The position numbers and the translations under genes were made by a program. Positions 1 through 6,096 of a stretch of DNA of 8,630 bases are shown piece by piece. The notes under the pieces are model-generated. The model searched no databases. It saw only the letters and a program-made list of their open reading frames with translations, and had not been told where the DNA came from. Source of the DNA: Lachnospiraceae bacterium UBA3711 (GTDB lineage: Bacteria; Bacillota; Clostridia; Lachnospirales; Lachnospiraceae); NCBI GenBank assembly GCA_002371345.1, contig DFHY01000123.1:1-8630 (forward strand), read 5' to 3'. The stretch's first letter is position 1. Each line of letters begins with the position of its first letter.

Positions 1-275
1 ACAGCGCCGCCTCTCTTCTGGACCACGCCCGTGACCGCAAGCACATACTCGCTTCGGATGGTTCCGGCCTTAGAGAATCCTTCCGCGCCGATCTTAGTCT
101 CGTCAAACAGGATCTGCATGATGCCCGAACGGTCCCTGAGGTCAACGAAGATCAGCGACCCGAGATTCCTTCTCTTCTGGGTCCATCCCATCAGGGTGAT
201 GGTCTTCCCGATCATATCCTCTGTAACCTCGCCGCACCTTAGGCTGCGCCTGAGTCCCTTCATTGATTCCGCCAT
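1..275 (-). CDS. aspS: Aspartyl-tRNA synthetase, N-terminal part (3' end outside window)
   Basis: This cytoplasmic enzyme charges tRNA-Asp with aspartate. Only the first 91 residues are in the window; the gene runs off the left edge. The visible part is the N-terminal OB-fold anticodon-binding domain. It contains the family signature GWTQKRRNLGSLIFVDLRDR at residues 30-49, followed by SGIMQILFD, typical of bacterial AspRS. The start is the ATG at 275, with GAGGAGG (284-290) placed 8 bases upstream. A second in-frame ATG at 263 has no comparable site. The gap to the hemZ stop is 34 bases with no promoter or terminator, so it is probably co-transcribed with hemZ. Leu38 stands where non-discriminating enzymes often carry His, which suggests a tRNA-Asp-specific enzyme (inference). 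Identification of the family is secure. Confidence 0.95.
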   Translation of the reverse strand, partial: MAESMKGLRRSLRCGEVTEDMIGKTITLMGWTQKRRNLGSLIFVDLRDRSGIMQILFDETKIGAEGFSKAGTIRSEYVLAVTGVVQKRGGA

Positions 276-309
276 GTCCAAGTCCTCCTCAAATTCGCCG
301 GAATTGCTG

Positions 310-1755
310 TTAAATCCGGGCTAAAACATCCTTCCGCCGGATCATTTCATCAATCCGCTCCAGGTAATTGCGGATATCCTTTACATTCTCTATTCGCTCT
401 ATCCGGCCGTCGTCATACACAATCTTCGTCGAGCCGGAAGCGCCAAGGGCAAGTATACACTCAACCTCTTCCATTATCAAGATATTATAAAGTCCTGCCT
501 TGCCGGATTTTGCATATCCGACGTTCTCGAAATTGCCCGCCATGTTCTTCTGCCGGTACAGATAATATGGAGTCATCCCCAGACGGCTGCAGCCTTCCTG
601 ACACCTCTCCATGATCATGTCCGACGCCCGGAACGAGATCTTCTCATATTCATCCATATGCAGCGCCAGCCTGGCCGCTCTCTTAAGCGCCAGGGCATGC
701 ACTGTCACATCGTCCGGATCAAGTTCCTCGATGCACTGCATGGTATGCTCGATCTCATCAGGCCCCTCCCCCGGCAGGCCGACAATCAGGTCCATATTGA
801 TATTGTCGAATCCGAGCGATCTTGCCTGTTCATACGCGCGCACGGTGTCATCGACCGTATGGCGGCGTCCGATAAGGTCAAGCGTCTTCTGATTCATCGT
901 CTGAGGGTTGACGCTGATCCGTGTAACAGGGTGATTTCTGAGAACCCTGAGTTTCCCGGCAGTGATGCTGTCAGGCCTGCCCGCCTCTACGGTGTACTCC
1001 ATGACATGCGACAGATCATAGTTCTCTTCAACCGCGCCCAGCAGCCGGTCCATCTGCGAGGGGCTCAGAGTAGTAGGCGTACCACCCCCGATATAGACAG
1101 TATGAAGCGTTTTACCCGGAAAGCTGTACCTGCAGGCTCTCATCTCCAATATAAGGGCGTCCAGATATTCATCCACCCGGCTCTCCCACAGACTGAGCGG
1201 GCTGGATGAAAATGAGCAGTACAGGCAGATACTGGGACAGAATGGAATGCCGATGTACAGGCTGTACCCGTTATCTGTGTCAATACCGCTGAGTATCGAT
1301 CTCTCCCTCCCGGCAATCCGCACGGATAGTTCTGCCTTTGCCGGACTGACATAATAGCGCTCAGTCATCTTCTTCGCCGCGCTTTCTTCATCCTCCTCCA
1401 GCGCTGACATGGCAAGCTTGACAGGGCGGATGCCCGTCAGATTCCCCCATGGAAGATCCCTGCCGCAGATGTCACGCAGCATCTCATAGAGGTTCCTCTT
1501 TAATATGTTCTTGACCGTGCTCCTCTCAGCCCCGGCCGAAGACGCAATATGTCTTTCCAGACTTCCTGCTGAGATATATATGCTCTCATCTGAGATCTGT
1601 ACTTTCACTGTCAGGTCTGCCAGGAACGGGATATCCGCTCCCGGATCAAAAACCTGCGTGCTGACTCCCTGGAAGAACGCGATCACGAGGGTATATATGT
1701 CGTATTCATAACTTCTGTCGCTTATAACAATCGCGATCCGGCTGTACTGGTTCAT
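310..1755 (-). CDS. hemZ: HemZ family radical SAM protein (coproporphyrinogen dehydrogenase-like)
   Basis: This 481-residue protein belongs to the HemN/HemW/HemZ branch of radical SAM enzymes. HemZ is annotated as an oxygen-independent coproporphyrinogen III dehydrogenase, but biochemical support is thin and no other haem gene is visible here. The [4Fe-4S] motif CxxxCxxC is at C173, C177 and C180 (CPSICLYC), followed by SF as in HemW/HemZ rather than the CxC ending of HemN. SAM-binding YIGGGTPT is at 221-228, EAGRPDSI at 257-264 and DLIVGLPGE at 322-330. The N-terminal block of about 160 residues, with PWGNLTGIRPVKL at 102-114, and the QKNMAGNFENVGY motif at 402-414 are features I associate with HemZ rather than HemW. 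Its length fits the family. The ATG at 1755 has AGAGGA (1762-1767) 6 bases upstream. Two hairpins precede it, so its expression may be partly uncoupled from rel. Confidence 0.9.
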   Translation of the reverse strand: MNQYSRIAIVISDRSYEYDIYTLVIAFFQGVSTQVFDPGADIPFLADLTVKVQISDESIYISAGSLERHIASSAGAERSTVKNILKRNLYEMLRDICGRDLPWGNLTGIRPVKLAMSALEEDEESAAKKMTERYYVSPAKAELSVRIAGRERSILSGIDTDNGYSLYIGIPFCPSICLYCSFSSSPLSLWESRVDEYLDALILEMRACRYSFPGKTLHTVYIGGGTPTTLSPSQMDRLLGAVEENYDLSHVMEYTVEAGRPDSITAGKLRVLRNHPVTRISVNPQTMNQKTLDLIGRRHTVDDTVRAYEQARSLGFDNINMDLIVGLPGEGPDEIEHTMQCIEELDPDDVTVHALALKRAARLALHMDEYEKISFRASDMIMERCQEGCSRLGMTPYYLYRQKNMAGNFENVGYAKSGKAGLYNILIMEEVECILALGASGSTKIVYDDGRIERIENVKDIRNYLERIDEMIRRKDVLARI

Positions 1756-1775
1756 AGTCTGTCCTCTGAGAAACA

Positions 1776-1804
1776 GGGACTGCCGTATTCAGTACGGCAG
1801 TCCC
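1776..1804 (-). terminator. Perfect 12-bp hairpin before hemZ, possible terminator or attenuator
   Basis: GGGACTGCCGTA (1776-1787) and TACGGCAGTCCC (1793-1804) are perfect inverted complements around a 5-base loop. In the direction of transcription the stem is followed by TGTTTCTC, which is only moderately T-rich. It is therefore a weak intrinsic terminator at best and may instead be an attenuator or RNA-processing stem. The stem ends 20 bases before the hemZ start codon and 8 bases before its AGAGGA site, so it could also affect hemZ translation. The structure is directly visible; the role is inference. Confidence 0.55.
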
Positions 1805-1814
1805 GTTAAGTCAA

Positions 1815-1830
1815 GACTCGCCTGCGAGTC
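1815..1830 (-). other. Short hairpin downstream of the metallo-hydrolase gene
   Basis: GACTCG (1815-1820) and CGAGTC (1825-1830) pair as a 6-bp stem around a four-base loop. In transcription order it lies 20 bases after the metallo-hydrolase stop codon and before the longer hairpin at 1776-1804. No T-run follows it, so it is not a terminator by itself. Together the two stems occupy most of the 95-base gap. Confidence 0.5.
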
Positions 1831-1850
1831 CTGCGCGATGAAGAATAAAC

Positions 1851-2486
1851 TCATAGAAAAGGATTATATCTTCTCTCATAGCCTATGGTCGTCGACGGTC
1901 CGTGACCCGGATATACCACTGTGTCATCCGGCAGAGGCATCAGCTTCTCTCTCACCGAGCGGATCAGTGCAAGTGTATCGCCGCCCGGAAAGTCGCTTCT
2001 TCCTACAGACCCCTGGAACAGAGTGTCTCCTGTAAAGACCATGTTTTCATCGGGGAAATAGTAACACCCTCCGCCGACTGTGTGTCCCGGAGTCAGCAGC
2101 GCCTTCATCTTTGTCCCGATGAAAGAGACCGTCTGACCGTCAATGAAGAACATATCCGGCTCAGCGACCCTCGGATGGCCGAACACATCCGACAGATTGA
2201 AATGGATGGAGATAATGAACTCCTCCTCTTCCTTCATGATATATGTCAGAAGTCCGTATCTTCGCTTCAGGTCATTCACGGAACCGAAGTGATCATCATG
2301 CCCGTGCGTAATCAGAATCGCTTCCGGTGTGAGATGGTTCCCTTCGATGCAGTCAATTATCTCTTCCGCCCCGTCGGACGGATCAATTATGACGCACTTC
2401 TTTGTATCCTTATTCCACACAACATAAGTGTTTGTCGGAAGATCCCCGAGCTCCAGGCGCCTGACACTGATATCCGCCATCTCCAT
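1851..2486 (-). CDS. MBL-fold metallo-hydrolase, glyoxalase II-like
   Basis: This 211-residue cytoplasmic metallo-beta-lactamase-fold hydrolase probably cleaves a thioester or ester, but its substrate cannot be read from sequence. The metal-binding set is complete: THGHDDHFG at 60-68 (H61, H63, D65, H66), H135 in TPGHT, D154 in FTGDTLF and H195 in YPGHGP. GSVGRSDFPGGD at 159-170 and the tail ERRYNPFL are typical of short hydroxyacylglutathione-hydrolase-like proteins of Firmicutes. They lack the C-terminal glutathione-binding domain of true GloB. The ATG at 2486 follows the rel stop directly (TAAATG), leaving only GGGG three bases upstream. The next ATG, at 2480, has that GGGG at a normal nine-base distance and may be the real start. 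Either way, translation is probably coupled to rel. Confidence 0.9.
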   Translation of the reverse strand: MEMADISVRRLELGDLPTNTYVVWNKDTKKCVIIDPSDGAEEIIDCIEGNHLTPEAILITHGHDDHFGSVNDLKRRYGLLTYIMKEEEEFIISIHFNLSDVFGHPRVAEPDMFFIDGQTVSFIGTKMKALLTPGHTVGGGCYYFPDENMVFTGDTLFQGSVGRSDFPGGDTLALIRSVREKLMPLPDDTVVYPGHGPSTTIGYERRYNPFL

Positions 2487-4868
2487 TTACCCCGCTGTTC
2501 TTATTATATCTATGACGCTCTCAACCTGCCGGATCTTTCCGATCAGATCAGACAGCGCGTCCCGGCCGGGAACCTGGAATTCATAGCTGATCGTAACGGT
2601 CCCTGTACGGCTCATGCGTGATGAAACACTTCGGACATCGATATGACGCTCCGTGAAGATCTTCGTGATATCAACCAACAGCCCGGTCCGGTTGTGGGCG
2701 AAGATCCTGATCTCCGCGTAGTACAGCTTTCCGTTCCCGCCCTCATCTCTCAGAGCGTTTTTGGACCACTCGACATCTATCAGCCTGACCTTCTCCTCAT
2801 CCGGCAGCGTGGTCACATTTACACAGTCTTTTCTGTGAACCGTGACGCCGCGTCCCCTGGTGATAAAACCGACGATCTCGTCACCGGGAACAGGACTGCA
2901 GCACTTCGACAGCCGTACCGAGACATCCTCCATCCCCTTGACGATGACGCCGGTGCGCGAGCGCGATACCTTCGGCCGTCCCTCTTTCTGGGAATGGTTC
3001 AGGATATCCTCGTCGGTCAGCGCCCTGACATGATCCTTGTCATAAGCTTCCTGCAGCTTGTTGACGATCTGGCCTTCCTTCAGGCCTCCATGTCCTATAG
3101 CAGCAAGAACGCTCTCCCAGTCACGGAATCCGTACTTCTTTGTTACCGCCTCTGTATACTCGGGCTTCAGAAGATCCGGAAGGTTAAGCCCCTTCGCCTT
3201 GCAGAACGCGGACAGCATCTCCTTACCGCGGATTATGTTGTCTTCCTTGCGCTCATGCTTGAACCACTGATTAATCTTGTTCTTCGCCTGAGTGCTGCGG
3301 ACTATCTTCAGCCAGTCAGCGCTCGGGCCCTTTGAATTCTGGCTCGTGATAATCTCGATGCGGTCGCCGTTCTGGATCTGGTAATCGATGGTGACCAGCT
3401 TGCCGTTGACACGGGCTCCGACCATATTGTTGCCGACCGCCGAATGAATGCTGTACGCAAAATCGATAGGGGTCGATCCGTTGGGCAGCGTCTTCACATC
3501 TCCCGAAGGCGTGAAGCAGTACACACTGTCATTGAACAGGTTCAGGTCGCTCTTGAGCAGTGACATGAACTCCTTGTTGTCAGACTCCTGCTGCCACTCG
3601 AGGATCTGCCTCAGCCAGGTGAGCTTCTCCTCCTCCTGCTGCTGTGTGCTGACCTTCTTTCCGTCGGATGCTTCCTTGTACTTCCAGTGAGCCGCGATAC
3701 CGTATTCAGCCACTCTGTGCATGTCGAAGGTCCGGATCTGGATCTCAAACGGTGTGCCTCCCGGTCCTATCAAAGTCGTGTGAAGCGACTGATACATGTT
3801 CTGCTTCGGCATCGCGATATAGTCCTTGAACCTTCCGGGAACAGGCTTGTACATCTCATGGATCACGCCGAGCGCTCCATAGCAGTCTCTCACAGTATCG
3901 ACGATAATGCGTACAGCGAACAGGTCATATATCTGATCTATCGTCTTGCCCTGGTTCACCATCTTCTTGTAGATAGAGAACAGGTGCTTGGCGCGGCCGT
4001 AGATCTCAGCGTGGATTCCGGCCTTGCTGATGTGCACCTCGACATTGCGCACGATGTCCTCGATGAACATCTGGCGCTCGCCCTTCTTCAGGGACACCTT
4101 CTCAACAAGGTCGTAATAGACCTCCGGCTCCAGGTACTTCAGAGACAGGTCGTCAAGTTCGACCTTTATCTTGCTGATACCAAGCCGCTGGGCGATGGGC
4201 GCGTATATCTCCCTCGTCTCCCTCGCCTTCTCCTTCTGCTTCTCCGGGCGCATGTACTGGAGAGTACGCATATTGTGAAGCCGGTCCGCAAGCTTGATCA
4301 GGATAACCCTGATGTCCTTCGCCATTGCAAGAAACATCTTGCGAAGATTCTCAGCCTGTGTATCAAGCTTGTCAGAGGAGTAGCTCAGCCTTCCCAGCTT
4401 GGTGACGCCGTCGACAAGCAGCGCGACCTCGGGTCCGAACTGCTCCCTGATCTCATCCTCCGTCATGATGGTGTCTTCAACGACATCATGAAGAAGCCCT
4501 GCCACGATCGTCTCCTTGTCCAGTTCAAGATCAGCGAGAATGATCGCTACACAGAGCGGATGAATAATGTAGGGCTCGCCTGACTTCCTCTTCTGCTGGC
4601 TGTGGGCGTCCGACGCGATCCTGTATGCCTTCTCAACCATCGAGATATCATCGGACGGATGATACTTGCGTATGCTTGCCACAAGCTCCCCGTACAGCTC
4701 CTCAGGACTGGTGAAGTCCTGCATAGCCTTGGCGGATGCGTCAGCGATCCTGATCTGGATCAGTTCAGAATCAGGGAGTCTGCGTCCGTCCCCGGACTCA
4801 GCCGGAACATCCAGCACTGTATTCAGTTCTGTTCCGGCCTTCTGAGCCGTGTTCACTGCCTCTGCCAT
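2487..4868 (-). CDS. rel: Bifunctional (p)ppGpp synthetase/hydrolase (RelA/SpoT family)
   Basis: This long RSH protein makes and degrades (p)ppGpp, the alarmone of amino-acid starvation, and normally senses uncharged tRNA on the ribosome. The order is: HD hydrolase domain with H103, H127-D128 (HDVVEDT) and LADRLHN at 193-199; synthetase with YGRAKHLFSIYKKM from 290 and MYQSLHTT at 358-365; TGS domain about 447-508; zinc-finger-like region with KCC at 655-657, H678 and C682; C-terminal ACT domain about 717-793. The RFKD motif (346-349) matches the RxKD type of bifunctional Rel, not the ExDD type of synthetase-only RelA. Hydrolase residues look intact, so both activities are expected. At 793 residues it is somewhat longer than the B. 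subtilis protein because of about 45 extra N-terminal residues. The ATG at 4868 lacks a strong ribosome binding site; ATG 4724 (residue 49) is the main alternative. It lies 18 bases after apt. Confidence 0.96.
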   Translation of the reverse strand: MAEAVNTAQKAGTELNTVLDVPAESGDGRRLPDSELIQIRIADASAKAMQDFTSPEELYGELVASIRKYHPSDDISMVEKAYRIASDAHSQQKRKSGEPYIIHPLCVAIILADLELDKETIVAGLLHDVVEDTIMTEDEIREQFGPEVALLVDGVTKLGRLSYSSDKLDTQAENLRKMFLAMAKDIRVILIKLADRLHNMRTLQYMRPEKQKEKARETREIYAPIAQRLGISKIKVELDDLSLKYLEPEVYYDLVEKVSLKKGERQMFIEDIVRNVEVHISKAGIHAEIYGRAKHLFSIYKKMVNQGKTIDQIYDLFAVRIIVDTVRDCYGALGVIHEMYKPVPGRFKDYIAMPKQNMYQSLHTTLIGPGGTPFEIQIRTFDMHRVAEYGIAAHWKYKEASDGKKVSTQQQEEEKLTWLRQILEWQQESDNKEFMSLLKSDLNLFNDSVYCFTPSGDVKTLPNGSTPIDFAYSIHSAVGNNMVGARVNGKLVTIDYQIQNGDRIEIITSQNSKGPSADWLKIVRSTQAKNKINQWFKHERKEDNIIRGKEMLSAFCKAKGLNLPDLLKPEYTEAVTKKYGFRDWESVLAAIGHGGLKEGQIVNKLQEAYDKDHVRALTDEDILNHSQKEGRPKVSRSRTGVIVKGMEDVSVRLSKCCSPVPGDEIVGFITRGRGVTVHRKDCVNVTTLPDEEKVRLIDVEWSKNALRDEGGNGKLYYAEIRIFAHNRTGLLVDITKIFTERHIDVRSVSSRMSRTGTVTISYEFQVPGRDALSDLIGKIRQVESVIDIIRTAG

Positions 4869-4886
4869 ATCTGCTCTGCCCGGGTA

Positions 4887-5414
4887 TTACTTGCCCTCGT
4901 AACTTATAACTGTCTCAACGTCATATCCCTTCAGCTTCTCTCTTCCATTGAGTCCGGCAAGCTCCATCAGGAAAACGCACTTGTCAACCTTGCCTCCTAG
5001 CTTCTCGATAAGCTTGACCGCCGCGGCAACAGTTCCGCCTGTAGCGATCAGGTCATCCACCACCACGACCCTCTGGCCGGGCTTGATAGAGTCCTTGTGC
5101 ATCTCGATAGTGGCGCTTCCATATTCCAGATCATATGTTTGCTCAATGGTTTCGCAGGGAAGCTTTCCCTTCTTCCTGACAAGCACAAACGGCTTGTGCA
5201 GGTTGTAAGCGAGAGGCATTCCGAAAATAAATCCGCGTGATTCCAGTCCCACTATCACATCCACATCATCCGGATCGCCGATCAGCTTCTGCATCTCATC
5301 TATCGCGAGCCCAAGTCCGTCAGCGTCCGCAAGCACACTTGTCACATCACGGAACATGATACCCGGCTCCGGAAAATCCGGTATAGTTCTTACATAATCT
5401 TCTACTTTTTTCAT
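4887..5414 (-). CDS. apt: Adenine phosphoribosyltransferase
   Basis: This cytoplasmic purine-salvage enzyme converts adenine and PRPP into AMP and pyrophosphate. From the chosen start it has 175 residues, the normal family length. It begins MKKVEDYVRTIPDFPEPGI, with RDVTSVL close behind, a classical Apt opening. GLESRGF is at 56-62, and the PRPP-binding loop VVVVDDLIATGGT is at 116-128. The reading frame stays open upstream to an ATG at 5534, but that extension would cross the predicted promoter and is not conserved-looking. ATG 5414 has GGGAGGG (5422-5428) 7 bases upstream and is clearly preferred. It is the first gene of the apt-rel-metallo-hydrolase operon. Pairing Apt with Rel places purine nucleotide supply beside ppGpp metabolism, an arrangement also known from Bacillus. 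Confidence 0.96.
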   Translation of the reverse strand: MKKVEDYVRTIPDFPEPGIMFRDVTSVLADADGLGLAIDEMQKLIGDPDDVDVIVGLESRGFIFGMPLAYNLHKPFVLVRKKGKLPCETIEQTYDLEYGSATIEMHKDSIKPGQRVVVVDDLIATGGTVAAAVKLIEKLGGKVDKCVFLMELAGLNGREKLKGYDVETVISYEGK

Positions 5415-5421
5415 TGCAGCA

Positions 5422-5428
5422 CCCTCCC
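5422..5428 (-). promoter_or_regulatory. Ribosome binding site fixing the apt start
   Basis: GGGAGGG reads on the minus strand 7 bases before ATG 5414. It is the strongest Shine-Dalgarno match in this leader and rules in favour of the 175-residue Apt rather than the 215-residue open frame. Confidence 0.85.
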
Positions 5429-5457
5429 GCGTGTTTCGCGAAATCATATATTCTGCT

Positions 5458-5486
5458 GTCTCCGGTATAAATGTGCCGCCGGAAAC
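5458..5486 (-). other. Hairpin in the apt leader
   Basis: GTTTCCGG and CCGGAGAC (transcript orientation) form an 8-bp stem with one G-U pair and a 13-base loop. It lies inside the predicted 85-base untranslated leader. A perfect 10-bp palindrome, TTTCGCGAAA (5434-5443), sits between it and the ribosome binding site. No known riboswitch consensus was recognised. The structures are visible; a regulatory role is only possible. Confidence 0.4.
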
Positions 5487-5505
5487 AAGCCAAAAAACAA
5501 GACAC

Positions 5506-5534
5506 AGTATATCATCTGCACGATTCAGTTGCAA
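5506..5534 (-). promoter_or_regulatory. Sigma-A-type promoter of the apt-rel operon
   Basis: On the minus strand TTGCAA (5529-5534, -35) is followed after exactly 17 bases by TATACT (5506-5511, -10). TGA immediately before the -10 gives an extended -10. Matches to TTGACA and TATAAT are 4/6 and 5/6. Transcription should begin near 5499, leaving a leader of about 85 bases before apt. It starts just 18 bases after the cupin stop codon, so read-through from the cupin is also possible. Confidence 0.75.
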
Positions 5535-5552
5535 TCATCAGGCCTGTGTCCG

Positions 5553-5900
5553 TCACTGGCCTTTATTGTATATAAGAGCCATTATCTCAAGATCAGAATC
5601 GGTATTGTTCTCAATGGAGTGCCCTTCCCCCGGCTCGATCAGGCACACATCACCCGGGCGCGCAGTCTGCGGCACATGGTCATTTCCGATAAATGTCGCC
5701 TCGCCCTTAAGGATGTAGTAAGGCTCTGTCTCACCCTCATGGATATGCCACCCGATACTTGATCCGGGAGGAAGAACCAGCCGGGCATACAGCCTACCAT
5801 GGCCGTCCAGTTCCTCTTTCGTCAGGATATCGTGAACCGTTACCGTACCTCTTCCGTCACGCATGTGCTCTCTGTAGGCAGTCATCTCATGTCTGATCAT
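5553..5900 (-). CDS. Small single-domain cupin protein
   Basis: This 115-residue protein of the cupin_2 type is a single beta-barrel that probably binds one divalent metal; its substrate or ligand is unknown. Cupin motif 1 fits G-x5-HxH-x4-E-x6-G exactly, with H52, H54 and E59. Motif 2 is GDVCLIEPGEGHSIEN (83-98), which supplies H94. Such proteins act as small-molecule isomerases, dioxygenase-like enzymes or sensors, and nothing here decides between these. The open frame reaches an ATG at 5918, but ATG 5900 is preferred because AAGGGAGGA lies 6 bases before it and would be inside the longer form. No promoter is evident upstream; it is separated from the TPM gene by the palindromic element at 5942-6096. 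No terminator is seen between it and the apt promoter. Confidence 0.85.
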   Translation of the reverse strand: MIRHEMTAYREHMRDGRGTVTVHDILTKEELDGHGRLYARLVLPPGSSIGWHIHEGETEPYYILKGEATFIGNDHVPQTARPGDVCLIEPGEGHSIENNTDSDLEIMALIYNKGQ

Positions 5901-5906
5901 ACCGGG

Positions 5907-5915
5907 TCCTCCCTT
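5907..5915 (-). promoter_or_regulatory. Ribosome binding site fixing the cupin start
   Basis: AAGGGAGGA on the minus strand lies 6 bases before ATG 5900. It falls within codons 2-4 of the longer frame that opens at 5918, so the shorter 115-residue product is the better call. Confidence 0.85.
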
Positions 5916-5941
5916 CATTCATTGGCAAAATGCTGCGGTTA

Positions 5942-6096
5942 GGAACTGTCCAGAAATAACTTGATTTTTTGGCGTAGAATGCTTTTTCGGATGCAAGGAA
6001 GAAAACGTAGCTGCAGCGGGCTGCAGCGAGGCTTTCTGACGAAGCAGTCCGGGAAAGCAGACAAGCAAAAACACCAGGTTATTCTGTGACAGTACC
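5942..6096. repeat. 155-bp imperfect palindrome, MITE-like element
   Basis: The whole segment is a long imperfect inverted repeat centred near 6019. The ends are GGAACTGTC (5942-5950) and, inverted, GGTACTGTC (6088-6096), each followed by a similar A/T-rich stretch (AATAACTTG against AATAACCTG). Further in, TGCTTTTTCGGA (5980-5991) matches the inverse of 6048-6059. The centre is GCTGCAGC-GG-GCTGCAGC (6010-6027). Both ends are flanked by TTA (5939-5941 and 6097-6099), a possible 3-bp target duplication. There is no open reading frame, so any movement would need a transposase from elsewhere. In RNA it would fold into a long bulged hairpin between the TPM and cupin genes. The palindrome is seen directly; its mobile origin is inferred. 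Confidence 0.7.

Noticed and set aside
31..324. 97-codon plus-strand open frame at the left edge
   Set aside because: It is the antisense shadow of aspS, whose minus-strand translation is clearly AspRS.
1786..1814. Possible hemZ promoter with TTGACT (1809-1814) and TGAATA 17 bases on
   Set aside because: The -10 matches the consensus at only two of six positions and lies inside the 12-bp hairpin.
1902..2621. 239-codon open frame on the plus strand across the metallo-hydrolase and rel ends
   Set aside because: It is antisense to two well-supported genes with intact motifs, and its translation shows no family features.
3687..4583. 298-codon open frame on the plus strand opposite rel
   Set aside because: It lies wholly antisense to a secure gene, has no recognisable domain, and is explained by codon bias on the opposite strand.
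5415..5500. Purine riboswitch or T-box in front of apt
   Set aside because: No matching core sequences or three-way junction were seen, and the leader is too short for a T-box.
5415..5534. 40-residue N-terminal extension of Apt
   Set aside because: It would cross the -10 region of the predicted promoter, and the internal ATG has a far better ribosome binding site and the normal Apt start sequence.
5942..6096. Palindrome as a simple intrinsic terminator of the TPM gene
   Set aside because: The stem is long and bulged, with no T-run directly after a compact GC stem in the direction of transcription. The inverted ends and flanking TTA fit a repeat element better.
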